Position numbers and translations under genes: made by a program
Shown: positions 28,839 to 37,025 of the stretch, piece after piece
Position numbering within the stretch: position 1 is the first letter of the stretch
Layout of the letters: each line of letters starts with the position of its first letter
Notes under the pieces: model-generated
The model's input: the letters and a program-made list of their open reading frames with translations, nothing else
The model's database searches: none
Told to the model about the DNA's origin: nothing
Source of the DNA: Hyphomicrobiales bacterium
GTDB lineage: Bacteria > Pseudomonadota > Alphaproteobacteria > Rhizobiales > Rhizobiaceae
NCBI GenBank assembly: GCA_900471525.1
Contig: UCEZ01000013.1
Span: 277,373 to 341,372 of the forward strand
Length of the DNA: 64,000 nt
Reading direction: 5' to 3'

Positions 28839-29747
28839 ATGAAGGAACGGATCGGATTCATCGGCCTCGGCGCCATGGGCTCCGGCATGGCCGGCAATCT
28901 GCTGGCGAAAGGATTTCCGTTGACGGTGCTCGCTCATCGCCGCCGCGCGGCCATTGACGATCTTGTTGTCAAGGGCGCTAGCGAGGCAAAAACCGCGCGC
29001 GAACTGGCACTGGCAAGCGATATCGTCCTCCTTTGCGTCACCGGCTCTCCGCAGGTCGAGCAGGCCGTTAAGGGACCGGAAGGTCTAGCATCCGCCGGCA
29101 AGCCGCTGCTGATCATCGACTGCTCGACATCCAATCCATCGACGACCGTCGCGCTTGCAGCGGACCTAGCGGCAAGCGGCATCACCCTAATTGATGCACC
29201 GCTGGCCCGCACGCCGAAAGAAGCCGCGGAAGGCAAGCTGGACGTCATGTCAGGCGGCGCTCCGGAGGTCTTCGCTCGCGCGAAACCGGTTCTCGAAGCC
29301 TTTGCCGCACGCATCATCCACACGGGGCCGACCGGCAGCGGCCATACGATGAAGCTTTTGAACAATTTTATTTCAATGGGCTATTCCGCGATCTATTCCG
29401 AAGCACTGACGCTCGGCGTCAAGGCCGGATTGACGCCGCAGGTGTTCGACAGCGTCATCCGCGGCAGCCGCATGGATTGCTCGTTCTATCAGGCGTTCTT
29501 CGATTTCGTGCTGAACCGCAACGAGAACGCCCAGCGTTTCGCCATGGTCAATGCGCTGAAAGACATGTCGTATCTCGCTTCCTTCGCGCAATCGGCAAGC
29601 GTCGCAAATCCGATCGGCGCGGCCGTGCGCAACAGCTTTGCAACAGCCGTTGCAACCGGTCACGGCGAGGCCTTCGTTCCGGCTCTTTCGGATGTGATCG
29701 CCGGACTGAACGGCGTCTCCCTGACCGATCCGATACCGGCGCGATAG
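28839..29747 (+). CDS. 3-hydroxyisobutyrate dehydrogenase family (GarR/LtnD-like) oxidoreductase
   Basis: A 302-aa beta-hydroxyacid dehydrogenase. It has the NAD(P) motif GLGAMGSGM at about 8-16, the substrate-binding DAPLARTPKEAAEG segment, and the catalytic lysine in GSGHTMKLLNN. Relatives act on tartronate semialdehyde, 3-hydroxyisobutyrate or L-threonate. It leads an operon with larC, larE and larB, so its substrate may be produced or consumed by LarA, for example one epimer of a sugar acid. The exact specificity is not readable. Confidence 0.85.
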   Translation: MKERIGFIGLGAMGSGMAGNLLAKGFPLTVLAHRRRAAIDDLVVKGASEAKTARELALASDIVLLCVTGSPQVEQAVKGPEGLASAGKPLLIIDCSTSNPSTTVALAADLAASGITLIDAPLARTPKEAAEGKLDVMSGGAPEVFARAKPVLEAFAARIIHTGPTGSGHTMKLLNNFISMGYSAIYSEALTLGVKAGLTPQVFDSVIRGSRMDCSFYQAFFDFVLNRNENAQRFAMVNALKDMSYLASFAQSASVANPIGAAVRNSFATAVATGHGEAFVPALSDVIAGLNGVSLTDPIPAR

Positions 29748-29763
29748 AAAACGCAGAGGCAGA

Positions 29764-31014
29764 ATGAAGACGTTTCATCTCGATCCCGTTGGCGGCATCG
29801 CCGGCGATATGTTCATCGCCTCAATCCTCGACGTTCGTCCCGATCTTGAAGCGGGCCTTCGCGCAACGCTTTCGTTGTGTCCGCTGATCGCAGATATTTC
29901 CGTCGCGGTCGTGAAACACAATGACGGCATCCTGACCGGACGGCGGTTTCTGGTGAGCAAGCCCGGCGGCGAGCATGTGGCGGCTGAGCCTGCCCACCAC
30001 CATCATGACCACCAGCACTCGCATGCCGAAGATCACGCGCATCCGCATACCCACATTCACGTGGCATGGCGTGATATTCGATCTGCGCTGGAGGCGCCGC
30101 AGCTTGACCCCGCCGTCGTCCGGCACGCCATCGGTATTTTCGCACTTTTGGCCGAGGCGGAAGCAAAGGTGCATGGCACCACGCCGGGCGAAATCAGCTT
30201 TCACGAAATAGGCGCCTGGGACTCGATTGCCGATATCGTTGGCGCCGCGTACTTGATCGCAAGCCTGGATGCTCCTGTCTGGACGGTGGGTCCCCTGCCG
30301 CTCGGGTCCGGCCGCGTGCGGACCGCCCATGGCATCCTCCCGGTCCCTGCCCCCGCAACTGCCCTCTTGATGGAGGGTTTCGTCACAATCGACGACGGCA
30401 TCGGAGGAGAGCGGGTAACCCCGACGGGTGCTGCGATCCTGCGCTATCTATGCAAGGCATCAGCATCGCCATCACTCCGGACGCTGGTTGCCTCCGGGCA
30501 CGGGTTTGGCACGAGAAAGCTGCCAGGCATCAGCAACTGCTTGCGTATTCTTTGTTTCGGGACGAGTGGCGACGTTGGCACGACCGAGACCGTTGCCGTC
30601 ATCGAATGCGAGATTGACGACCAGACGGGCGAGGATCTTGCGCAGGCGATCGACCACGTGCGGGCACATCGTGGCGTGCTCGACGTGGTTCAGACGCCAG
30701 TGTTCGGCAAGAAGGGGCGGATGATGGCGCATGTGCGGATCCTCGCCCGGCCCGAGGCATTGCAGACCGTCGTGCAGCTCGTTTTCGAGGAAACCAGCAC
30801 GATCGGGATCCGATATTCGCTGGTTCATCGCGTAACGCTGGCGCGGGAAGCCGGCGAATTCCAACATGACGGCCGTTCGCTCCGGACAAAGACGGTTGCA
30901 AGGCCCGGCGGCCCGACGGTCAAGGTCGAGGCCGATGACCTGGCAGGTGTTGCCGGCAAGGCGGTGCGTGATACCATCCGGTCAACGATCGCAAAGGCAG
31001 AGGACGCGGAATGA
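29764..31014 (+). CDS. larC: Nickel insertion protein of pincer cofactor synthesis
   Basis: A 416-aa LarC homologue, which inserts nickel into the pyridinium bis-thiocarboxylate mononucleotide in a CTP-dependent step. The N-terminus MKTFHLDPVGGIAGDMF is characteristic. A histidine-rich metal-binding stretch lies at about residues 77-99. The gene is one continuous reading frame, unlike L. plantarum, where larC is split and needs a ribosomal frameshift. It starts 16 nt after the HIBDH stop behind GAGG and its end overlaps larE (ATGA). Confidence 0.93.
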   Translation: MKTFHLDPVGGIAGDMFIASILDVRPDLEAGLRATLSLCPLIADISVAVVKHNDGILTGRRFLVSKPGGEHVAAEPAHHHHDHQHSHAEDHAHPHTHIHVAWRDIRSALEAPQLDPAVVRHAIGIFALLAEAEAKVHGTTPGEISFHEIGAWDSIADIVGAAYLIASLDAPVWTVGPLPLGSGRVRTAHGILPVPAPATALLMEGFVTIDDGIGGERVTPTGAAILRYLCKASASPSLRTLVASGHGFGTRKLPGISNCLRILCFGTSGDVGTTETVAVIECEIDDQTGEDLAQAIDHVRAHRGVLDVVQTPVFGKKGRMMAHVRILARPEALQTVVQLVFEETSTIGIRYSLVHRVTLAREAGEFQHDGRSLRTKTVARPGGPTVKVEADDLAGVAGKAVRDTIRSTIAKAEDAE

Positions 31015-31808
31015 CGGACGCACTTCGCGATATTCTTCTCGACATCGGCCCGGCGGCGGTCGCCGTTAGCGGCGGTGTGGATTCCATGACACTCGCCGTT
31101 CTTGCCCACCGCAGCCTTGGCCGCAACAACGTGACGATGATGCACGCCATGTCCGCAGCCGTACCAGCGGAGGCAACACAACGCGTCAGGCGTTGGGCGG
31201 CGGCCGAAAACTGGGACTTGCGGGTCATCAATGCCGGCGAGCTTTCGGATGAGAAATATCGCAGCAATCCACTCAACCGCTGCTTTTTCTGCAAGGGCAA
31301 TCTCTACGGCACGATCGCGGACCTGACAGATCGGCAAATCCTTTCCGGTGCCAACACGGATGATCTCGGCGAATACCGGCCTGGAATGGACGCCGCCCGC
31401 CAATATTCGGTCCGCCATCCCTATCTCGAGGCCCGGATCGACAAAAACGGCGTTCGTGCGCTTGCCCGGACGCTCGGTCTGGGCGACCTCTCCGACCTGC
31501 CTGCCTCGCCTTGTCTTTCCAGCCGGGTCGAGACCCTGATCCGCATCGAGCCGGAAACCCTGCAGGCGATTCACGCTGTCGAAAATCTTGTATCGGACCG
31601 GCTTTCGCCGCGGACAGTGCGCTGCCGCGTTCGCAAGGCAGGCATCGTTGTCGAGCTTGATGCCGACAGCCTGGACACCACAGGCCCGGCCGAACGTTCC
31701 GCGCTGACCGCGTCGATCACCCGGCTTCTGCCGCAAGCGCTCGCCGGCAAGACCATCGCCTTTGCGCCCTATCGCAACGGCAGCGCATTTGTCGGCGAAA
31801 AACAATGA
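31011..31808 (+). CDS. larE: ATP-dependent sulfur transferase of pincer cofactor synthesis
   Basis: A 265-aa PP-loop enzyme with the ATP motif SGGVDS at residues 20-25. LarE activates and thiolates the two carboxylates of the cofactor precursor. In the single-cysteine type the sulfur comes from one conserved cysteine; the equivalent here is probably C168 in PASPCLSSR. A CFFC pair at 91-94 is also present, so an iron-sulfur variant cannot be excluded. Start and stop both overlap neighbours by four bases, giving strict larC-larE-larB coupling. Confidence 0.92.
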   Translation: MTDALRDILLDIGPAAVAVSGGVDSMTLAVLAHRSLGRNNVTMMHAMSAAVPAEATQRVRRWAAAENWDLRVINAGELSDEKYRSNPLNRCFFCKGNLYGTIADLTDRQILSGANTDDLGEYRPGMDAARQYSVRHPYLEARIDKNGVRALARTLGLGDLSDLPASPCLSSRVETLIRIEPETLQAIHAVENLVSDRLSPRTVRCRVRKAGIVVELDADSLDTTGPAERSALTASITRLLPQALAGKTIAFAPYRNGSAFVGEKQ

Positions 31809-32482
31809 GCAGCAAGGACATCGTGTTCGATTTTGATCGAGCCACGCGTATCGGCCTTGATGAAGCCGTGTTCTGCCAGATGAAGTCGCCGGCACAGATC
31901 GATGCGATTCTGGATAACGCATTGCAGAAAAATGCGGGGCTTTTGCTGACGCGGCTCGATCCGGACAAGCTGGCGGCTCTTTCTCCGGCCAATACGCCGT
32001 TGATCGATTACTGCGCAATCTCGCAGACGGGCTTTTTCGGGCCGCTCAGACCAATATCGTCACGTGGCGCGGTGGCGATTGTCGCGGCCGGAACGTCCGA
32101 TGCTTCGGTCGCCCGCGAGGCTTCCCGCACGCTGCGCCATTCCGGTATCGAAGCGTCGCTGATCGTCGATGTCGGTGTCGCCGGACTTTGGCGGTTGACC
32201 GAGCGGCTGGACGATATCCGCTGCCACCCCGTGGTGATCGCTGTCGCCGGCATGGATGCAGCCCTTGCCAGCGTGCTTGGCGGCCTCGTCTCATCGGCGA
32301 TGATCTGCGTTCCGACATCGGTCGGTTACGGCGCTGCGGAGAACGGGCGAACGGCGCTCAACGCCATGCTTGCCAGTTGCGCTCCCGGCCTGACCGTCTG
32401 CAACATCGACAATGGCTATGGTGCCGCCTGTGCCGCCATACGCATTTTGGCGAGCGCTGATCGGATGCGCGACCTGGGCTGA
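31805..32482 (+). CDS. larB: Nicotinate dinucleotide carboxylase/hydrolase of pincer cofactor synthesis
   Basis: A 225-aa LarB homologue. LarB carboxylates nicotinic acid adenine dinucleotide at C5 and hydrolyses it to the pyridinium biscarboxylic mononucleotide. The C-terminal half resembles PurE, with the AAGTSDASVAREA nucleotide-binding turn and a GYGAAENG segment. Nicotinate dinucleotide is its substrate, an interesting link with the nicotinate catabolism genes later in the window, although no direct relation is implied. Last gene of the HIBDH-larCEB operon. Confidence 0.92.
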   Translation: MSSKDIVFDFDRATRIGLDEAVFCQMKSPAQIDAILDNALQKNAGLLLTRLDPDKLAALSPANTPLIDYCAISQTGFFGPLRPISSRGAVAIVAAGTSDASVAREASRTLRHSGIEASLIVDVGVAGLWRLTERLDDIRCHPVVIAVAGMDAALASVLGGLVSSAMICVPTSVGYGAAENGRTALNAMLASCAPGLTVCNIDNGYGAACAAIRILASADRMRDLG

Positions 32483-32516
32483 ACTGCCCAGATCGCCATA
32501 ATCGCAAGAGCGGATA

Positions 32517-33365
32517 TCAGGCCGCGTCGACAGTCAGCTGCTGCTGCTCGCCCAGACCTTCGATGCCGAGCTTGATCGTCTGACCGGCGTGCAGGAAGAT
32601 CGGCTCCGGCTTGATACCGAGGCCGACGCCCGGCGGGGTGCCAGTGGAGATGATGTCGCCGGGCTGGAGGCTCATGAACTGCGAGATGTAGTGTACGAGG
32701 AACGGGACGGTGAAAATCATCGTTTTTGTCGAGCCGTTCTGGCGCGAGACGCCATCGACGGTCAGCCACATCTTCAGGTTCTGTGGATCGGCTATCTCGT
32801 CGCGCGTAACCACCCAGGGACCGATCGGACCGAAGCTGTCGGCCGACTTGCCCTTTGTCCACTGACCGCCGCGTTCCGCCTGGAATTCGCGCTCCGACAC
32901 ATCGTTGATCAGGCAATAGCCCGCGACGTGGTTCATCGCGTCGTCTTCCGAGACGTACCGCGCCTCGTCGCCGATGACGACACCGAGTTCGACTTCCCAA
33001 TCGGTCTTCTTTGATTTGCGCGGGATGATGACATTGTCGTTCGGACCGGTGATCGCGCTCGTCGCCTTCATGAACAGGATCGGCTCTTCCGGTATCTTGG
33101 CACCCGTTTCGGCCGCGTGGTCGGCGTAGTTCAGACCAACGCAGATAAACTTGCCGACGCGCGAAACGCACGGGCCAAGACGGCCTGGATTCTCGACCAG
33201 CGGCAGGCTCTTCGGATCGAGCGCGGCGAGTGCGGCAATCCCCTCGTTCGTCAGCACACTGCCGGCGATATCGCCGACATGCCCGGAGAGATCGCGCACA
33301 TTGCCGTCGGCATCGAGAAGTGCGGGCTTTTCGGCGCCCGGCTGGCCATATCGAAGAAGTTTCAT
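32517..33365 (-). CDS. Fumarylacetoacetate hydrolase family, 2,4-diketo-3-deoxy-sugar-acid hydrolase-like
   Basis: A 282-aa FAH-fold hydrolase. Motifs are GLNYADHAAETG, the metal ligands in DWEVELGVVIG (E-x-E) with a later Asp in CLINDVSER, and the C-terminal GDIISTGTPPGVG. This branch includes 2,4-diketo-3-deoxy-L-fuconate and -rhamnonate hydrolases, which cleave the carbon chain to pyruvate and L-lactate. It follows an SDR of the 2-keto-3-deoxy-L-fuconate dehydrogenase type by 31 nt, exactly the preceding step, which makes that role the best reading. Ureidoglycolate-lyase-like activity is the main alternative. Confidence 0.85.
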   Translation of the reverse strand: MKLLRYGQPGAEKPALLDADGNVRDLSGHVGDIAGSVLTNEGIAALAALDPKSLPLVENPGRLGPCVSRVGKFICVGLNYADHAAETGAKIPEEPILFMKATSAITGPNDNVIIPRKSKKTDWEVELGVVIGDEARYVSEDDAMNHVAGYCLINDVSEREFQAERGGQWTKGKSADSFGPIGPWVVTRDEIADPQNLKMWLTVDGVSRQNGSTKTMIFTVPFLVHYISQFMSLQPGDIISTGTPPGVGLGIKPEPIFLHAGQTIKLGIEGLGEQQQLTVDAA

Positions 33366-33396
33366 GATGGTATCCTGTGCAAGTTGAAAGCGATGA

Positions 33397-34140
33397 TCAG
33401 GCGTTCGACCAGCCGCCGTCGACGACGATGGCGTTGCCGGTCATAAAGGCCGATTCGTTGCTGGCGAGAAAGACCACTAGTTCGGCGACTTCCTCAGCCG
33501 TGCCCAATCGGCCCATCGGCTGGCGACCGATGAAGGCGACACGCGCAGCATCATAGTCGCCGGTGGCGCGCATGCGGTCCTGCAGCGACGGGCTCTCCAC
33601 CGTGCCCGGGCAGATGGCGTTGGCGCGGATGCCCTGGCCGATATAATCGAGCGCGACCGACTTTGTCATGCCGATCACGGCCGCCTTGGTCGTCCCGTAA
33701 ATGAAACGGTTGGGGGCGGCGATGACAGTCGAGGCGACCGACGCCATGTTGATGATGGACGCGCCGCCATTTTTGATCATGCCCGGCAGAAACGCCCGGA
33801 TCATCCGGTACATCGCCCGTACATTGAGATTGACGGAGAAATCGAAGGCATCCTCGTCGCAATCCAGGATCGAGCCATTGTGCACGTAGCCTGCGCAGTT
33901 GAAGAGGATGTCGGGCGCATCGGCACCTGCTGCAAACTCGGTGATCGCCTTGGGGTTCAACACGTCGAGCGCCTTCGTCCTGATGCCGGGCAGCCCTTCG
34001 AGCGACTGCAGTTTCGATGCGTCGATATCAGTGGCGATTGTGGTTGCGCCCTCGCGTGAAAAGGCCAGGACGGCCGCACGGCCCATGCCTTGGCCAGCGG
34101 CCGTGACGACCGCTGTCTTTCCTTCAAGCCTGCCTGTCAT
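33397..34140 (-). CDS. SDR, 2-keto-3-deoxy-L-fuconate dehydrogenase-like
   Basis: A 247-aa short-chain dehydrogenase with cofactor motif TAAGQGMGRA at about 12-21, DID after the second strand (NAD preference), NCAG, a catalytic Ser in NMASVAS and YGTTK. The TAAGQG variant of the glycine motif is shared with DHRS6-type and 2-keto-3-deoxy-L-fuconate dehydrogenases. The ATG at 34140 overlaps the gntR stop (ATGA). With the downstream FAH hydrolase it would convert a 2-keto-3-deoxy sugar acid to pyruvate and lactate. Confidence 0.85.
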   Translation of the reverse strand: MTGRLEGKTAVVTAAGQGMGRAAVLAFSREGATTIATDIDASKLQSLEGLPGIRTKALDVLNPKAITEFAAGADAPDILFNCAGYVHNGSILDCDEDAFDFSVNLNVRAMYRMIRAFLPGMIKNGGASIINMASVASTVIAAPNRFIYGTTKAAVIGMTKSVALDYIGQGIRANAICPGTVESPSLQDRMRATGDYDAARVAFIGRQPMGRLGTAEEVAELVVFLASNESAFMTGNAIVVDGGWSNA

Positions 34141-34916
34141 TTCTGGATATCCTTGGATGTTTCCTGCATGGCCGCGCTTAACGAGCCCGGTTCGATATCT
34201 GCGGGATCGGCTGCCAGCGACAGTCCGACACGCTGTGCGGCACCTGCCAGATGCCGGTGCATGGCTCGCTGCGCTGCGTCCGGATCACCAGCTTCGATGG
34301 CATCGAGAATCTGCTGGTGTTCGCCAAGCGTGATGCTGGCAAGGTCGTCGGAGCGCTGCTGGTTGCCGGAGGCGAGAATGCTGTCGCGCACTCGTTCCGA
34401 GGCGAACATCAGGAATGGCACCATGTACGTGTTCTGCGTCGCTGCAGCGACTGTCTTGTGGAACTCCAGATCGGTCTTCAGCCAGGTCACGCTGCCGTAG
34501 GGCGCTGCAGCCATCGTTGCCAACGCTTCGCGCATGGCAGCAAGGTCTGCCTCCGTGCGGCGCTGTGCGGCCAAGGCGGCAACCTGCACCTCCAGAATGC
34601 CGCGGATTTCGAAGAGATTCCGGAAGGCGTCGGCCTGCTGCAGGGAATCGTGATCGATGGTCAGGACGGTGGAATTCGGCACGTCGGCAACGAAGGCGCC
34701 CCTGCCCTGCTGCGACCAGATCCGCCCTTCCGACCGCAACCGCGCGATCGCCTCGCGCACCACGTTTCGGCTGACGCCAAAGGTCTGCGCCAGCGCCTGT
34801 TCGGTGGGCAACTGGTCACCCGGCTTCAGCCGCCCCTGGGCGATCTCACGCGAGATGGAACTGGCGACGAGCGTCGAGAGATGCGGTCCGCGATTGACCT
34901 TGTCGAGTTTCAGCAT
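34137..34916 (-). CDS. GntR-family regulator, FadR subfamily (FCD domain), pathway regulator candidate
   Basis: A 259-aa regulator with winged helix-turn-helix (LPTEQALAQTFGVSRNVVRE, residues ~34-53, and a GRGAFV wing) and a C-terminal FCD domain with a D-x3-H metal pattern (DLEFHK). ATG 34916 overlaps the dehydrogenase stop in a TGATG. It is the second gene of the operon whose promoter contains operator copy 4. Because that operon and three other promoters share the same palindrome, this protein is the simplest candidate to bind all four sites and to autoregulate. Confidence 0.88.
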   Translation of the reverse strand: MLKLDKVNRGPHLSTLVASSISREIAQGRLKPGDQLPTEQALAQTFGVSRNVVREAIARLRSEGRIWSQQGRGAFVADVPNSTVLTIDHDSLQQADAFRNLFEIRGILEVQVAALAAQRRTEADLAAMREALATMAAAPYGSVTWLKTDLEFHKTVAAATQNTYMVPFLMFASERVRDSILASGNQQRSDDLASITLGEHQQILDAIEAGDPDAAQRAMHRHLAGAAQRVGLSLAADPADIEPGSLSAAMQETSKDIQK

Positions 34917-36370
34917 CACCGCTCACCTGTTTCCTGAACTGAAGCGCGCGGCGGAAAAATTCGCCCCGGACTCATGATTCCCCCTGGATCCAGGGCATCC
35001 TTGATCCTGCCGGCAAGATCAAGCGAAACATCGTCGATGCGCTTGAGAAAAGCTTGTTGCTTGACTTTGCCAATGCCGTGTTCAGCGCTCAAAGAGCCAT
35101 TGTAACGATCGACCACATCGAAGATCACGCCTTCGGTTTCATGAAAGAGCACGTCGATCGCCCGCCCATCCATACCGACGGGAGGCACGACGTTGAGATG
35201 GATATTGCCGTCGCCGACATGGCCATAGGTTACCGGCAACGCATCCGGATGGCTCTTTGCCAGTGCCTGCAGAGCATCCTCGACAAAGCCGGCAAGCGTC
35301 GAGATAGGCACGGACACATCGGTGCGAAGATAGCGGCCCCCACGCCCCTGCGCTTCGACCATCAGTTCCCGCAGAAGCCAGAGCTGATCGCCCTGCGCGC
35401 GGCTGGAAGCAACCACCCCATCGACGATGAGATCGCCCGCGCTGATCAGGAAGTCCTGCAGGATGGCGTGTAGATCCACGCGACCGCCGGCGGAGGCCTC
35501 GATCAGCACATAAACAGGACACACTTCGGACAGCGGATCGCGCAGACCGGCACGCGCACCGAGCGCGATGTCGATACCGCCGCGCAGGATGAGCTCGAAA
35601 GCCGTCACGAGGTCGCTGCATTCGCGCCGTGCGCGGGCATACAGCGCCATCGCGTCACTGACCGAACGAAGTCCGACCAGCGCTGTTTCCACCTGTGTTG
35701 GTTTCGGAAAGAGCTTCAGCGAGACGGCTGTCACGACACCGAGGGTGCCCTCGCTGCCGATGAACAGCTGCTTCAGATCGTAACCGCGATTGTCCTTGCG
35801 CAGAAGCTTCAGGCCGTTCCAGACCCGCCCGTCGGCAAGAACCACTTCGAGCCCGAGCACGAGATCGCGCGTCATGCCGTAGCGCAGCACATTGAACCCG
35901 CCGGCATTGGTGGCGACATTGCCGCCGACACGGCAGCTGCCCTGCGCGCCGAAGGTGATCGGCAGGATGCAGTCTTCGGCTTCCGCATGGCGCTTGGCCT
36001 CCTCGAGAATGCAGCCGGCCTCGACCACCATGGCAAAATCGATGGCGCTGATGGAGCGAAGCTTGTTCAGCCTTTCCAGCGATATGACGACTTCGCCGCC
36101 ACCGGGTGCCGCGACTGCTGCGCCGACGAGGCCGGTCAGTCCGCCCTGCGGCACAACGGGAATATTGTTGGCGCTGCAACAGCGCATCAACAGGGAGACA
36201 TCATCGACCGAGCGTGGCCGTACGACCGCAAGCGGCATGCCGAAATGATCGCCGGACCAGTCGCGCGTGTAGCGTTCGATATCGTCCTTGGCACTCAGTA
36301 GAATGCCATATGGGAGCGCGGCCTTGAGCGTCGCCAGCAACTTTTCGCGCGGTACTGTAACAGCGTCCAT
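34916..36370 (-). CDS. FAD-linked D-2-hydroxyacid dehydrogenase (GlcD / D-lactate dehydrogenase type)
   Basis: A 484-aa flavoprotein with the PCMH-type FAD domain (VVPQGGLTGLVGA near residue 75, TNAGGFNVLRYG near 155, IGSEGTLGVVT near 210) and the C-terminal FAD-oxidase domain with the histidine motif GHVGDGNIH and SAEHGIG. This family oxidises D-lactate, glycolate or D-2-hydroxyglutarate and passes electrons to the respiratory chain. The ATG at 36370 follows GAGG. It heads the operon with gntR, the SDR and the FAH hydrolase. Since that pathway yields L-lactate, a D-specific enzyme would need the LarA racemase, a key inference for this locus. Confidence 0.87.
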   Translation of the reverse strand: MDAVTVPREKLLATLKAALPYGILLSAKDDIERYTRDWSGDHFGMPLAVVRPRSVDDVSLLMRCCSANNIPVVPQGGLTGLVGAAVAAPGGGEVVISLERLNKLRSISAIDFAMVVEAGCILEEAKRHAEAEDCILPITFGAQGSCRVGGNVATNAGGFNVLRYGMTRDLVLGLEVVLADGRVWNGLKLLRKDNRGYDLKQLFIGSEGTLGVVTAVSLKLFPKPTQVETALVGLRSVSDAMALYARARRECSDLVTAFELILRGGIDIALGARAGLRDPLSEVCPVYVLIEASAGGRVDLHAILQDFLISAGDLIVDGVVASSRAQGDQLWLLRELMVEAQGRGGRYLRTDVSVPISTLAGFVEDALQALAKSHPDALPVTYGHVGDGNIHLNVVPPVGMDGRAIDVLFHETEGVIFDVVDRYNGSLSAEHGIGKVKQQAFLKRIDDVSLDLAGRIKDALDPGGIMSPGRIFPPRASVQETGER

Positions 36371-36424
36371 CAAGCGGCCTCCACATCAGGTCGAAAACAA
36401 CTGGACAATGACATCAGTTGCATG

Positions 36425-36437
36425 GTTATCATACAAC
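36425..36437. promoter_or_regulatory. GntR/FCD-type operator, copy 3 on the map (diverged)
   Basis: Read on the minus strand this is GTTGTATGATAAC, identical to the GTTGTACGACAAC consensus at 11 of 13 positions. It lies 55 bp upstream of the D-2-hydroxyacid dehydrogenase gene and 95 bp upstream of the glyoxalase gene. A longer inverted repeat (TTATCA 36426-36431 and TGATAA 36440-36445) overlaps it, and another (CAACTG 36398-36403, CAGTTG 36415-36420) lies next to it. Confidence 0.6.
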
Positions 36438-36531
36438 ACTGATAATGAACATCAAGAGCAATGCGCCCTTGCGCACAGCTCAGATGTCGGAAATCAGAAT
36501 GAAAACCATATCTTATTGGAGGAAGAAGACG

Positions 36532-36942
36532 ATGAGCGCCTCGAGCGGCTTTCGCATGATGCACACGATGATCCGGGTTTTCGACCTGGATGTCTCCATC
36601 AAATTCTACACCGAGCTTCTCGGCATGACGCTGTTGCGCCGGGACGACTATCCAGGCGGAAAGTTCACCAACGCCTTCGTCGGCTATGGTCCGGAAGAAA
36701 CCGACACGGTTGTCGAGCTGACCTACAACTGGGGCCGTGAGGAAGGCTACGATCTCGGCACCGGTTTTGGCCATCTGGCGCTTGGCGTACAGGACATCTA
36801 TGCCGTCTGCGCCGAGCTGGAGAAACAGGGGGCCTGCATCCCGCGTCCGCCGGGCCCGATGCTGCATGGCACGACGCATATCGCCTTCATCGAAGATCCG
36901 GACGGCTACAAGATCGAGCTGATCGGTCTCGATACGATGTAA
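36532..36942 (+). CDS. Lactoylglutathione lyase (glyoxalase I), VOC family
   Basis: A 136-aa glyoxalase I. It has the paired VOC modules, beginning MMHTMIRVFDLDVSIKFY with the first metal ligand His, then a Glu in VELTYN, GFGHLAL (His) and a Glu in the C-terminal YKIELI, the usual H-E-H-E set. It converts the methylglyoxal-glutathione adduct to lactoylglutathione, which a glyoxalase II turns into D-lactate. GGAGG at 36518-36522 fixes the ATG. It shares a divergent promoter with the D-2-hydroxyacid dehydrogenase operon, suggesting aldehyde detoxification that feeds D-lactate to that enzyme. Confidence 0.9.
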   Translation: MSASSGFRMMHTMIRVFDLDVSIKFYTELLGMTLLRRDDYPGGKFTNAFVGYGPEETDTVVELTYNWGREEGYDLGTGFGHLALGVQDIYAVCAELEKQGACIPRPPGPMLHGTTHIAFIEDPDGYKIELIGLDTM

Positions 36943-36957
36943 CGGGCGAAAGCTTCG

Positions 36958-36983
36958 GGACCCGCGCCTGACGGCGCGGGTCC
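36958..36983 (+). terminator. Rho-independent terminator
   Basis: An 11-bp GC-rich stem, GGACCCGCGCC (36958-36968) and GGCGCGGGTCC (36973-36983), with loop TGAC and followed by TTT. It ends the glyoxalase transcript and may also serve the converging permease operon. Confidence 0.8.
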
Positions 36984-37025
36984 TTTCCCGGCCTTCGCAC
37001 ACTTTCCTGGGAGGAAATTCCGCTC

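Noticed and set aside
32474..32491. Hairpin CTGGGC/GCCCAG between larB and the FAH gene as a terminator
   Set aside because: Only six base pairs, partly inside the larB stop region, and no T-run.
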